This document shows positions 43,461 to 52,856 of a stretch of DNA of 64,000 bases, one piece after another. Each line of letters begins with the position of its first letter. The first letter of the stretch is position 1. The notes below the pieces were generated by a model, which saw only the letters and a program-made list of their open reading frames with translations, was not told the origin of the DNA and did no database searches. The stretch is from Legionella sp. (lineage in GTDB: Bacteria; Pseudomonadota; Gammaproteobacteria; Legionellales; Legionellaceae): contig JAOATK010000006.1 of the NCBI GenBank assembly GCA_030158115.1, forward strand, positions 1-64,000, given 5' to 3'. Position numbers and translations under genes: made by a program.

Positions 43461-44410
43461 TGAAATTAGCCGTTATATTAGATCCAATACATCAATTAAA
43501 GCCTTATAAAGACACTTCTATCGCCATGATAAAAAAGGCCCAAGAAATGGGCTGGTCATGTGTATTTTTCACCCAAGATGATTTGTTTTGTAGTGAAGGC
43601 ATACCTTATGCGCGGGTTTATGACATTGAAATTGGTGATGAGCACAAAAAGAATTGGGCAACAGTTCGTGAGGTAGGCGAAAAACCTTTAAGTGAATTTG
43701 ATATTATTTTAATGCGCAAAGATCCACCGTTTAATAACGAATACATTTATACGACCTATCTTTTAGAGCTTGCTGAGAAAGCAGGGGTTTTAATCGCTAA
43801 TAAGCCACAAGCATTACGCGACGCGAATGAGAAGTTCTTTACTCTTAACTTCCCTCAGTGTTGCCCTACGACCCTGGTTTCTCGGGATATCAATCGATTA
43901 AAATCTTTTTGGAAAGCACATCAAGAAGTCATTTTTAAGCCCGGAGAGGGTATGGGCGGAAACTCAGTTTTTCATGTGGATAAACAAGGTAGAAATTTAT
44001 CCGTAATTTTAGAGATATTAACTAAAAATCAAACACAAACCATTATGGCTCAGCGTTATATTCCTGACATTGCCACAACAGGGGATAAGCGTATTTTAGT
44101 CATTCATGGGGAAGCAGTCCCTTATGCCTTAGCAAGAATACCTGCTGAGGGTGAGTTAAGAGGTAATTTGGCAGCAGGAGCGAGAGGAGAGGTAATTCCT
44201 ATTACCGCAAGAGACCGATGGATTTGCGAGCAGATTTCTCCAACCCTTAAAGCCAAAGGTTTATATTTTGTGGGTATTGATGTCATAGGGGATTATTTAA
44301 CTGAAATTAATGTAACAAGCCCTACCTGCTTACGAGAGATTACCGCAGAAACTGGTTTAGATATTGCAGGTGATTTTCTCCGTGGTCTGGAGAGAATTCG
44401 TTTGCGCTAG
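43457..44410 (+). CDS. gshB: Glutathione synthetase GshB
   Basis: ATP-grasp enzyme that adds glycine to gamma-glutamylcysteine. The 317-residue length is standard. Motifs: the N-terminal MKLAVILDPIHQLKPYKDTS (in parts), LMRKDPPFNNEYIY, FKPGEGMGGNSVF and the C-terminal TEINVTSPTCLREI. Coupled to gshA. A 24-base inverted repeat begins two bases after the stop and probably marks the end of the transcript. Confidence 0.97.
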   Translation: MMKLAVILDPIHQLKPYKDTSIAMIKKAQEMGWSCVFFTQDDLFCSEGIPYARVYDIEIGDEHKKNWATVREVGEKPLSEFDIILMRKDPPFNNEYIYTTYLLELAEKAGVLIANKPQALRDANEKFFTLNFPQCCPTTLVSRDINRLKSFWKAHQEVIFKPGEGMGGNSVFHVDKQGRNLSVILEILTKNQTQTIMAQRYIPDIATTGDKRILVIHGEAVPYALARIPAEGELRGNLAAGARGEVIPITARDRWICEQISPTLKAKGLYFVGIDVIGDYLTEINVTSPTCLREITAETGLDIAGDFLRGLERIRLR

Positions 44411-44412
44411 AC

Positions 44413-44496
44413 GTAGCCTGGTTGCTTGCAACCGGGATGGTTGGGTGCACACTTTCATTTTTAGAAGAAATCCCCGGTTGCAAGCAACCAGGCTAC
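44413..44496. repeat. Inverted repeat, GTAGCCTGGTTGCTTGCAAC family, copy 3
   Basis: Arms 44413-44436 and 44473-44496 are perfect 24-base reverse complements; the loop is 36 bases. It lies between the convergent gshB and mlaA genes. The arm differs from copy 2 only in loop-side bases and from copy 1 at two positions. Confidence 0.94.
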
Positions 44497-44540
44497 ATTT
44501 TGAATGAAATGGCCTGGTCATATGACCTACCTTATATCAC

Positions 44541-45302
44541 TCATTCCTCCACATAATCACTACCCGTTGCAGTCGCCGCAGCTTTTTCTGCCTTGGTATC
44601 GTCTACATATAAAGCGCCATTATCTTGCTCGGCCCCTGAGATGAGATAATTTCTATGTTGTAAATAAGCATCCCTCATAAACGAATACTCATCCAAGGCT
44701 TCATCCATTAAACGCTCAGTAGCTAGCATTTGTGAGCGTAAGTCCACATATCGTAATACTAATAAACTATAGATTACCGTGTCATCACGCATATAAACAT
44801 AAGGGCTATACAAGGAAAACTGGAATAACCAGCCCGCGCCATCGCGAATAGTACTAGGACCTAAGAAAGGCAGAACCAAATAAGGGGAATTCTTATCACC
44901 CCATTTAGCTAACGTCAGACCAAGATCATTAGAATGTGGTTGTAAGCCAAATGTTTGCGCAGGATCTAGTATTCCGCCTATTCCTAAGGTTGAGTTAATA
45001 AGAAAACGCCAAGTGTCTCTAATAGCCCATTTTCCCTTGGCCTGTAAGAGGTCATTACCTACGGTAGGAATAAGATCTAGGTTATTATAAAAATTATTTA
45101 CCCCTTTTCGGACAGGGGAAGGAAGAATGGCTTTATATAGTTTTGCAGGAGGTTTTAAAAGTATCTTATCGAATGTGTTATTAAATTTATATATTTTACG
45201 GTTAAATTTTTCGTAAGGATCTGCGGGATTTGTTCCTTTAGTGACACAACCGGTAACTAATAAGCTGCTTGCCATAAAAAGGTTCATTAAAATTAAGCGC
45301 AT
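44541..45302 (-). CDS. mlaA: Outer-membrane lipoprotein MlaA (VacJ)
   Basis: Outer-membrane component of the Mla pathway that removes misplaced phospholipids from the outer leaflet and gives them to MlaC. From the ATG at 45302 the product has 253 residues with a lipoprotein signal peptide and lipobox LVTGC. The MlaA core shows DPYEKFNRKIYKFN near the mature N-terminus and PSTIRDGAGWLFQF in the middle. A C-terminal acidic tail (DDTKAEKAAATATGSDYVEE in part) follows. It is 35 kb from the mlaFEDCB operon, which is common outside a few clades. Confidence 0.95.
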   Translation of the reverse strand: MRLILMNLFMASSLLVTGCVTKGTNPADPYEKFNRKIYKFNNTFDKILLKPPAKLYKAILPSPVRKGVNNFYNNLDLIPTVGNDLLQAKGKWAIRDTWRFLINSTLGIGGILDPAQTFGLQPHSNDLGLTLAKWGDKNSPYLVLPFLGPSTIRDGAGWLFQFSLYSPYVYMRDDTVIYSLLVLRYVDLRSQMLATERLMDEALDEYSFMRDAYLQHRNYLISGAEQDNGALYVDDTKAEKAAATATGSDYVEE

Positions 45303-45391
45303 GATTCTTCTAGTTATTAGACATAATAAAATCATGTTACACGAGTTTCATGTTCTTGCAAAGCAAGCAGTTTATACGCCCTCAATCTAGC

Positions 45392-46054
45392 CTAAAGTCT
45401 ATAGGCTAGATGAGCGGTGACCGAATAAAGAAAGGGGAAGTAACTATCTACAGGGCTGAGGATCGATTCGCCAAAACCAGCTGTATAATTTGCTACAAGC
45501 TCTCCCATGATACGTTCAGTAAACCTGTAATTTATTCCTGCACTAAACGTAGGTGTACTACGCCAATCTTCTACAAGTGCATCAGTACGGTATAATGCAG
45601 CGACTCCAGCACTGGAAAAAACTCTCCAGTTGGTATTAGGAATAACCACCATGATTTTACCCATTAAGCTGATGCTTTCTGTTTCTGTAGTAAACTTTTC
45701 TGCGCCTTCATGCGTAAAACTATATATGCTCAAAGGATCAAAATAAATTGTTGCATCAGGATAGCGTGTATAATTTCCTTCAATAGCAAAATAAGGATTA
45801 AATTCAAAGCCTGCTAGCAATCCCCAAGTAGAGCCACCCTCCTTTGCCTCTATAGGCGTGGACATTGCCAGGGCGATGCTTTGATTTTGTTCGTTTGGGA
45901 TTAATCCTTCCCAGGTAGTAGAACCATAACCGGCAATAAATCCCGCGTAAAAAGGATGATACCCTGGATTTTTCGTTGTGGTTTGGCTAAACGTATTGGT
46001 AAGAAATAAGAAAAGAAAAGGGAATAGAAAATAATTTGATTTATTAGCAATCAC
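45392..46054 (-). CDS. Outer-membrane beta-barrel protein
   Basis: Signal peptide to about residue 24 (TFS-Q), then about 195 residues with alternating polar and hydrophobic strands (HPFYAGFIAGYGSTTW, FEINPYFAIEGNYTRYP-like stretches, TAHLAYRL at the end), typical of an eight-stranded OmpA/Opa-like barrel. The family is common in Legionella as repeated paralogues but I cannot assign a function. It lies between a cysteine-rich secreted protein and mlaA on the same strand. Confidence 0.75.
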   Translation of the reverse strand: MIANKSNYFLFPFLFLFLTNTFSQTTTKNPGYHPFYAGFIAGYGSTTWEGLIPNEQNQSIALAMSTPIEAKEGGSTWGLLAGFEFNPYFAIEGNYTRYPDATIYFDPLSIYSFTHEGAEKFTTETESISLMGKIMVVIPNTNWRVFSSAGVAALYRTDALVEDWRSTPTFSAGINYRFTERIMGELVANYTAGFGESILSPVDSYFPFLYSVTAHLAYRL

Positions 46055-46127
46055 AATAAAATACTCTTCATCCTAAAAAAGGGATTATCCTAAAAAAAGT
46101 TGGGCCAAAGCCCAACTTACTCAAATA

Positions 46128-46469
46128 CTATTGGCAGGCGTTATGTGTAGAGCTACATATTCTTCCGCGAGAATCAATACCACCTGAACGGTAGCAATTC
46201 CAATTATCCATGCAATCTTGAGTGGTAGTGTATTTTTGATATTCACAAGCTTTTCTCAAGGAGCCAAATACACTCACCATTCTAGCATAAAGTATATTCA
46301 TATCCTGACACATAACAGCAGGCAAGCCTGAGGCAATGCAATGGCAACTTGCAACAGGTTTAAAAGAAGCACAAAAACCAGGGTTATCAGTAGGAAGAGC
46401 TGTATTGCACGTTGCGAATACTGAAACACTGAAAAAACAGAGAAGCACAGCAAAAAATTTCCGCATCAT
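46128..46469 (-). CDS. Secreted ten-cysteine protein
   Basis: One hundred thirteen residues, signal peptide ending near FA-T20. The mature part has ten cysteines (21, 33, 42, 44, 54, 75, 86, 92, 105, 112), implying five disulfides and an extracytoplasmic location. There is a CHC pair (42-44) and a C-terminal RICSSTHNACQ. No family recognised. It is 147 bases downstream of the NRPS-like gene on the same strand; whether it belongs with that locus is unclear. Confidence 0.7.
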   Translation of the reverse strand: MMRKFFAVLLCFFSVSVFATCNTALPTDNPGFCASFKPVASCHCIASGLPAVMCQDMNILYARMVSVFGSLRKACEYQKYTTTQDCMDNWNCYRSGGIDSRGRICSSTHNACQ

Positions 46470-46616
46470 TGAGTAACGCCTTAATTAATTAGAGTTAGGA
46501 AGAGTAATGTATCAGAAAACAAATAAAGCTGCAAAAAGACTTTAATATCTATCAAAAGCCTGATTTTTTTCCTATCTCTTTGTCTGTACTAATTTAAAAT
46601 TTTTTTAATAGAGTCT

Positions 46617-49600
46617 TTATGTTTTTTCCAATAATGAAAGATTGGTTTCAAAGACCTTTTTGCTCATAATCTGAATCACTTGTTGGGTGATACGCGCCCT
46701 AAATTCCGGTTTTAAATTAGCTGAAATTACCAAATAATGGGTCTTTTTATTATCATCACAGAAAAAGCATGCTTCAAAAACAGAATCAATTGCTAATAAT
46801 TCTTCTTGATAGTTTTGAATGGGCTCTAATTTTAAGCCAAATGCGGGATCTTCTTTGCTTTCCTCAGAAATAAAATTACTTCTCACATTAAGATTAATAA
46901 GAAAATGATTGGTCCGTTTGAATGAAATTAACCGACCTCCGCATCGCTTTAGTATTTTACGATACACAGGCGGTATTTGTAGTAATTTTGTATAAAGAGG
47001 GGTTAATAAATCAAGTAAATATTGGTAAATTTTTCTTTTTTGATTAAAGGTACTGGCAGAGCTGAATTTAATTAAATTAGAGCACTGCTGGTAGTTACTG
47101 GTATCAATAGTGGACTGATGTATTTGTTGTGCTAATTCCGCTAAAGATAACTTATTATTTAGATTGATTTTTATAGGTTCTACTCGAAGAAAACATCCAA
47201 TTGAATGATCATAAATGGGGTTTTCTCGAGTTGATTTAATGATATTCATTAGCGTGTAGGGAGTTTCATTCTGGTTGGTGTTGCAACATTCACGTAAGGC
47301 TAGGGCTAGTACGGCACATAAGCCATTATTAATACTGATGTGATTTAACTCACAAAATGACTTTAAATTATTTAAGGCGCTTTTTGGAATTTCTGCATAA
47401 GTTGAATAAGGATGTTGGGCTGCTTTCATGTCCTTGACGATGTATTCCTCTGGAAAGGCAAATAATGAGGTGTCTTTTAAATAGTCTTCCCAAAAAATAA
47501 TATCCTTATCTAAGGCTGTTTCTATGGTATTACGCTCTGTAAATATATATTTCTTATAATGGCTATCTGTTTTAATTTCTTCGATGGGTTGAGAGTGATA
47601 CAGAAGATAGAATTTGGATAAATCTGAAAATAAAATTTCAATAGAGGCATGATCAGATATGAGATGAGGCATGCAAATTTGTAATTCCTCTGTATCATTT
47701 TTTAAATGAAACAATCGACCAATAATTAACGGTTTATCCTTTGGCCATGGATGAAAATCAATGAGTTGATTCATCGATAATTCGAGCTCTTTTTCAATAT
47801 CATGTTCTTCTGATGACAGAATGTTTTTTTCGATTAATTGAAAGAATAAGTTTTTCCGTGCTTTTTGTTCGGGTTTAAATTTTAAGATACGATAAATTAA
47901 TACTTCATGTTTTTTTAAAACAGCCTGAAATGCAAATTCCAGCGCTATTATATTAAGTCGTCCTTGCAAGCGTTTTCTTGCAACAATATTTAATTTTTTA
48001 GCCCGAGGTTCAAAGGTATTCGACATCCATAATAAAAACTGAAAATCACTAAGCGGGTATGAGTTAACTTCATTGTATTTTTTTAAATTATAGGTGTTTT
48101 TTTCTTTGGTTGTTTTTTTAGTACGTTTAATGATTGGGATTAATTTTTTAATACACGCTGTTTTGTAAAAATCATACAGAGTAATGTTTTTTTGTAATTC
48201 ATGGCTTATCTTTGAGACAATTCTGGCTGCAGACAGGGAGTGGCCACCTAATTCGAAAAAATTATCATTTAATCCAATACGATCAACGTTTAATTCTTCA
48301 GCCCACATTCTTACTAGTTTTTTTTCTAAGGCGGAGGAGGGCTTTATGTAGTGTTGACTCGCTTCAAATTGCGGTGAAGGTAATGCGGCTTTATCTAATT
48401 TACCGTTAGGGGTAAGGGGTAAGGAGACCACCTTCATAAAGACGTTAGGAATCATATAGTTAGGTAGATGCCGCTGTAAAAATTCTTGGATTTTATTCGA
48501 AGTAATCGTTGAGTTTAAATCGTTTAAAATGTAGTAGGCAACTAAATGCTGTTCATCGAATCGATCTTTTTGGGCAACTACTGCGACTGATTTAATCGCG
48601 GGATGCCTGGCCAAATGTTTTTCTATTTCTCCTGGCTCGATACGAAAGCCGCGTATTTTTACTTGATCATCAATGCGTCCTAGATATTCAATAATGCCAT
48701 CAGCACGTTTGCGACATAAATCGCCTGTTTTATATAAGCGCAAATTATGAGATGCTTGGAATGGATCTTGAATAAATTTTTGTTGAGTTAATTCAGGTTG
48801 ATTTAAGTAGCCTCGCGCAAGGCATATCCCACCGATAAATAGCTCTCCTGACTCTTCATCCGCTACAGGGTTAAGATCACTATCTAGAATGATAGTGCTC
48901 ATGTTCGTGCCTGCTTTGCCTATGGGTACATTGGTTTGTAATTCAGGAAGACTCTTTAGAGATACTTTATGTACTGACACAGCTACCGTCGCTTCAGTAG
49001 GGCCATATTCATTATAAAGAATGTGTTCAGGATAAAGTTGTAGCCATTCTTTGCATTCTGCAGCAGCTAAATTTTCCCCTCCTAATACCATTCCTTTTAA
49101 ATCAGGTAGAGGACGAAAATGCTGCTTTGTTTCTTGCACCAGAAGTTTAAAATAACTGGGTGTAAGTTTTAATAGGCTGATGTGAGCATTGGCTAGATGT
49201 TGAAGATATCGTTTAGGGTTTTTTTTGACTTCATCATCACATAATACGATTGTAAGTCCTAACATTAGTGCCACAATAGAAACCGATACTGTCATATCGA
49301 AAATAGGGCTAGAGGAAAAGTCAATGCGTTCTTGTGCAGATACCTTGCTGTATTGTGCAAACCATTCGCAATAATTAATGACGGATCTATGCTCAATTAA
49401 TACCCCTTTAGGGGCGCCAGTTGAGCCAGAGGTATAAATTATATAAGCCAAATGCTCTGGGTTAATCAGAACTTCTAAATTTTGTATGGATTCTTTACCT
49501 ATTTTTTTTTCATCTACATCAAGACAGATTAATGAGCCTTCATAAGTAATAAATTGTTTTTTTAAGACAGACTGGGTAATTAAAACTGGAGCCTGACTGT

Positions 49601-49898
49601 CTTTTAATAAAAACAGCAAGCGATCAGTAGGTTGAGCCACATCGAGTGGCAAATAAGCCCCTCCAGCTTTCAAAATAGCAAGAATAGTAATAAGAAAATC
49701 AACAGAGCGTTCTAAACACAGCGCGATAGGGGCATTAGGTGCTATCCCTATTTTTTTTAAATAATGCGCTAATTGATTGGCTTTTTGATTGACTTGACGA
49801 TAGGTAAGGGATTGCTTCCCACACACTATGGCTTTGTGCTCAGGAAATTCCCTGGCATATAATTCAATGAACTCGGGTATTGTATTTTTGATATCCAT
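46617..49898 (-). CDS. Single-module NRPS-like protein (adenylation-PCP-condensation-like)
   Basis: A 1093-residue protein with three parts. Residues 1-505 are an adenylation domain: YIIYTSGSTGAPKG (152-165), FDMTVSV (200-206), NEYGPTEATV (296-305), YKTGDLCR (389-396) and NGKLDK (498-503, catalytic K500). Residues 520-590 are a carrier domain with phosphopantetheine site S554 in FFELGGHSLS. Residues 610-1093 resemble a condensation or acyltransferase domain with PHLISDHAS (744-752): H745 and D749 match the second His and the Asp of HHxxxDG, but the first His is Pro and Gly is His. No thioesterase or reductase. It likely loads one amino acid and condenses it with an unknown partner. Sixteen bases separate it from the MMPL transporter gene. 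Confidence 0.85.
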   Translation of the reverse strand: MDIKNTIPEFIELYAREFPEHKAIVCGKQSLTYRQVNQKANQLAHYLKKIGIAPNAPIALCLERSVDFLITILAILKAGGAYLPLDVAQPTDRLLFLLKDSQAPVLITQSVLKKQFITYEGSLICLDVDEKKIGKESIQNLEVLINPEHLAYIIYTSGSTGAPKGVLIEHRSVINYCEWFAQYSKVSAQERIDFSSSPIFDMTVSVSIVALMLGLTIVLCDDEVKKNPKRYLQHLANAHISLLKLTPSYFKLLVQETKQHFRPLPDLKGMVLGGENLAAAECKEWLQLYPEHILYNEYGPTEATVAVSVHKVSLKSLPELQTNVPIGKAGTNMSTIILDSDLNPVADEESGELFIGGICLARGYLNQPELTQQKFIQDPFQASHNLRLYKTGDLCRKRADGIIEYLGRIDDQVKIRGFRIEPGEIEKHLARHPAIKSVAVVAQKDRFDEQHLVAYYILNDLNSTITSNKIQEFLQRHLPNYMIPNVFMKVVSLPLTPNGKLDKAALPSPQFEASQHYIKPSSALEKKLVRMWAEELNVDRIGLNDNFFELGGHSLSAARIVSKISHELQKNITLYDFYKTACIKKLIPIIKRTKKTTKEKNTYNLKKYNEVNSYPLSDFQFLLWMSNTFEPRAKKLNIVARKRLQGRLNIIALEFAFQAVLKKHEVLIYRILKFKPEQKARKNLFFQLIEKNILSSEEHDIEKELELSMNQLIDFHPWPKDKPLIIGRLFHLKNDTEELQICMPHLISDHASIEILFSDLSKFYLLYHSQPIEEIKTDSHYKKYIFTERNTIETALDKDIIFWEDYLKDTSLFAFPEEYIVKDMKAAQHPYSTYAEIPKSALNNLKSFCELNHISINNGLCAVLALALRECCNTNQNETPYTLMNIIKSTRENPIYDHSIGCFLRVEPIKINLNNKLSLAELAQQIHQSTIDTSNYQQCSNLIKFSSASTFNQKRKIYQYLLDLLTPLYTKLLQIPPVYRKILKRCGGRLISFKRTNHFLINLNVRSNFISEESKEDPAFGLKLEPIQNYQEELLAIDSVFEACFFCDDNKKTHYLVISANLKPEFRARITQQVIQIMSKKVFETNLSLLEKT

Positions 49899-49914
49899 TT
49901 TTTCTTATTTATAG

Positions 49915-52119
49915 TTAAGGTAATAGGCGATCTAGCCATTTAGGCAGATACCAATTCCATGTTTTAAATAGCGCCATGGTTGCGGGTACTAAAAAGCTGC
50001 GTATCAAAAAGGCATCGATAAAAATAGCAACTGCAATGCCTAATCCAAACGCTTTGACCATCAACACATCAGCGACCAAAAACGAACCACAAATCACAAT
50101 AACAATCAGTGCCGCACTGGTAATAATGCGACTACTTTTTTCAATGCCGAAAATGATACTTTGATTATTATCTTGAGTTTCTTGATAAGCTTCTTTAATA
50201 CGAGATAATAAAAAGACTTCATAATCCATTGAGAAGCCAAATAAGGCACAAAAGATAATCACCAGTAAACTAATATCCAACATCCCTTGCGGCTCAAAAT
50301 TCAAAAGCTCAGAGAAGTACCCATCTTGAAATACAAAAACCAAGGCGCCATAGGCCGCACAAAGACTTAATAAGGTCATAATAATGGCTTTGAATGGTAA
50401 AAAAACAGATCGTAATAAAATTAAAAGTATCAGGTAAGAAAAGACCATGATCCAAACAATGGCATAGGGGAGCACCCTATAAATAGCATGCAACACGTCG
50501 ATATTACTGACAGCAACCCCTGTGACTTGGAATTTTAATCCATTGATAGGATTAAGATGCTGTAACTTAGTAATTAATTTCTTTGTTTCAGGTGAGTTTG
50601 TGGAATACTTACTCACTATATTGAGTATGGTTAAATTTTCAAGAGTGGTTGTGGCTAGAAGTTGTTTGATATGCACATCATCTAGGCTCTGCTGTGTATG
50701 ATAGAGGGTATAGTATTGGCTTTTCGTCATGTCTGAATCACTACTAATGATGCCAGTTATTTTTTTGATAGCCGAATTTTTCTCTAATTTTTTGACTAAA
50801 TTATCTATTTTCGAAAGGTTATTGCGGGATAAAATGGGAGATGAAGTGGATCGTATCACCAATTGAATCGGGGTTAATTCTTGAATATTAAATTTTTCAG
50901 CGTAGATATCATAAAAGCTACGGCTGGGTGAGTTTTCAGGGAAAATTCGATAATCTGAAATGCTGAATTTTACTGATAAGAAGGGATAACCTAAGATTAA
51001 TAATAGAGCCAGAATGATGGTAAAAAACAGGTAAGGTCTATGAACTACGCGTTCTGCTAACCAGCGCCAGCAGCTGAAATCGCAGCCGTTATTTTTTCTA
51101 ACATGGATAGAAAATAAATTAATTTTTGTTTTTAGAACAGCAAGAATCGCAGGTAAAAGCATAGTAGAAATTAATACAGCAAAAAATACGGCGGCTAATC
51201 CACCCACAGCGACGGAAAATAAGATGTTAATAGGGAATAAAAATAAGGCGCTTAAGCTTACAAAAACAGCCAAGCCACTAAAGAAAATGGCTTTGCCAGC
51301 GCTAGCTTGTGTGACTGCAATGGCCTCACTACCACTTAAGCCATTTTTCAATTCATCACGAAAACGGTTGATAAAAAATAAAGAGTAATCCAAGCAAAGA
51401 CAAAGCCCCAATAATAAGGCGATATTGATGGTAAATACAGAAAGGGTAACGTGTTGCCCAAAAAAGTAAAGTGTGCTCAGGATAATTAAGGCACAGCCTC
51501 CACCTAAAATAATGGGTAAGATGGCTGCTACCAATGATCCAAAAACAAAGATTAATGTGATAATGGCTATGGGTGCCGCGATGACGTCTGCTTTATATAG
51601 GTCTACTTGTGTCTGATGCGTCACGGCCTCTACAAAAAGTGGCTCACCGCCAATTTTCATGGTCATATTCGTTGGTTTTTTTATCGAGTCTTTTAATTGC
51701 GTGACTAACTCATTATTTATTGGTTTTTTGCTTTTAATAATGATCACAGCATAAGCTGTGTGTTTATCTTTAGATACCAGTTGTTTTTCATAAGGTAAAA
51801 TAATGTCATGCTTAACTGGGAAATTATCTAAATCGGCTAAAGATCGTTTTATTTTTTCTAAAAACAAAGGATTTGACATTGAAAGCTTGGGGCTATAATA
51901 AAGAACCAAAAATTTATTATTACCATCGTAACCAAATTTTTTATTTAAGAAATCATTCGTTATGGCACTAGAGGAATTATTGTCTATAAAACCAGTGGTT
52001 TTAAATGGTGTCATAATGTGAGGCAAAAATGGAATACAGATTAAAATGACGGCAAGCCACAGGATAATAATTGGCCAGCGAAATTTATTAATCAATTTTC
52101 CTGCTTGGTAAAAAACCAT
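49915..52119 (-). CDS. MMPL/RND-family exporter
   Basis: Inner-membrane transporter of 734 residues with the duplicated MMPL layout: helix 1 at about 12-34, a periplasmic domain (about 35-175), helices 2-6 (175-335), helix 7 near 362, a second periplasmic domain (390-545) and helices 8-12 (550-720). The DY-type motif is seen twice: LCLCLDYSLFFINRFRDE and CALFGFSMDYEVFLLSRIKE, the pattern of proton-driven MmpL proteins. MmpL-type pumps often export lipids or lipopeptides made by a neighbouring synthase. It is the first gene of a two-gene operon with the NRPS-like gene. Confidence 0.9.
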   Translation of the reverse strand: MVFYQAGKLINKFRWPIIILWLAVILICIPFLPHIMTPFKTTGFIDNNSSSAITNDFLNKKFGYDGNNKFLVLYYSPKLSMSNPLFLEKIKRSLADLDNFPVKHDIILPYEKQLVSKDKHTAYAVIIIKSKKPINNELVTQLKDSIKKPTNMTMKIGGEPLFVEAVTHQTQVDLYKADVIAAPIAIITLIFVFGSLVAAILPIILGGGCALIILSTLYFFGQHVTLSVFTINIALLLGLCLCLDYSLFFINRFRDELKNGLSGSEAIAVTQASAGKAIFFSGLAVFVSLSALFLFPINILFSVAVGGLAAVFFAVLISTMLLPAILAVLKTKINLFSIHVRKNNGCDFSCWRWLAERVVHRPYLFFTIILALLLILGYPFLSVKFSISDYRIFPENSPSRSFYDIYAEKFNIQELTPIQLVIRSTSSPILSRNNLSKIDNLVKKLEKNSAIKKITGIISSDSDMTKSQYYTLYHTQQSLDDVHIKQLLATTTLENLTILNIVSKYSTNSPETKKLITKLQHLNPINGLKFQVTGVAVSNIDVLHAIYRVLPYAIVWIMVFSYLILLILLRSVFLPFKAIIMTLLSLCAAYGALVFVFQDGYFSELLNFEPQGMLDISLLVIIFCALFGFSMDYEVFLLSRIKEAYQETQDNNQSIIFGIEKSSRIITSAALIVIVICGSFLVADVLMVKAFGLGIAVAIFIDAFLIRSFLVPATMALFKTWNWYLPKWLDRLLP

Positions 52120-52244
52120 ATTTTTCTCATTCTTATTGTTAGTCGAAATTGATAAAGTCTAAACCAATAAAAAAATGATGACTCATTAAACATATTAGTA
52201 TAAATTCACAATTATTGTTGGATTTAGCTTTAAAAAAGGTATTT

Positions 52245-52781
52245 GTGCATCATTACGAAGATTTGATAACCATTTTTGACGCATGTTTCGGCGCGGATTA
52301 TAACACCAGATTAGTAAAAGGCGATAACGAACCTATTTATTTACCTGTTGATAAACAACAAGATTTTAATGCGATTATTTTTGCTCATGGTTTTTTTAGC
52401 AGCGCATTGCATGAGTGTTCTCATTGGTTGATTGCGGGTGAGGAGCGAAGAAAATTAGTTGATTTTGGTTATTGGTATATGCCCGATGGACGAAATGCAG
52501 AGCAGCAAGCCTTATTTCAACGCGTTGAAGTAAAACCTCAAGCGATGGAATGGATTCTTTCCAAAGCTTCAGGACATAAATTTTACGTGAGTGCAGATAA
52601 TTTGAATGGAGATGCATCGGATACTGATGATTTTAAACGGGCTGTGTATGAGCAAGTAATTCATCATTGTCATACCGGTTTATCCTCACGTGCACAAAAA
52701 TTTCGAGACGCCTTAAGTTCCTTTTATAAACAATCTCCGGCGCTTAACGAGTTTGATTTTTCTTTAGATGAATTAAACTGA
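52245..52781 (+). CDS. epmC: Elongation factor P hydroxylase EpmC (YfcM)
   Basis: Hydroxylates the lysylated lysine of EF-P. I choose the GTG at 52245, with AAGG five bases upstream, giving 178 residues and a start MHHYEDLITIFDACF that matches the E. coli protein as I remember it; TTG codons at 52215-52220 are alternatives without a binding site. Characteristic blocks: FNTRL-like YNTRLVKGDNEPIYLP, FAHGFFSSALHECSHW (metal ligands), DFGYWYMPDGRN and VEVKPQAMEW. The EF-P gene and epmAB are not in this window. Confidence 0.93.
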   Translation: MHHYEDLITIFDACFGADYNTRLVKGDNEPIYLPVDKQQDFNAIIFAHGFFSSALHECSHWLIAGEERRKLVDFGYWYMPDGRNAEQQALFQRVEVKPQAMEWILSKASGHKFYVSADNLNGDASDTDDFKRAVYEQVIHHCHTGLSSRAQKFRDALSSFYKQSPALNEFDFSLDELN

Positions 52782-52819
52782 TTTTTGCCCATTGCCATGA
52801 CTGTGGCACAGCGCCTGGA

Positions 52820-52840
52820 TCCCGCGGAGAAGTCGCGGGA
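52820..52840. terminator. Short GC-rich hairpin between convergent genes
   Basis: TCCCGCG (52820-52826) and CGCGGGA (52834-52840) form a seven-pair stem with a seven-base loop, located between convergent epmC and the 315-residue gene. There is no T-run, so it may be a remnant of a dispersed repeat (it is preceded by GCGCCTGG) rather than a working terminator. Confidence 0.4.
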
Positions 52841-52856
52841 CGTGTGTTGGTGTAAC

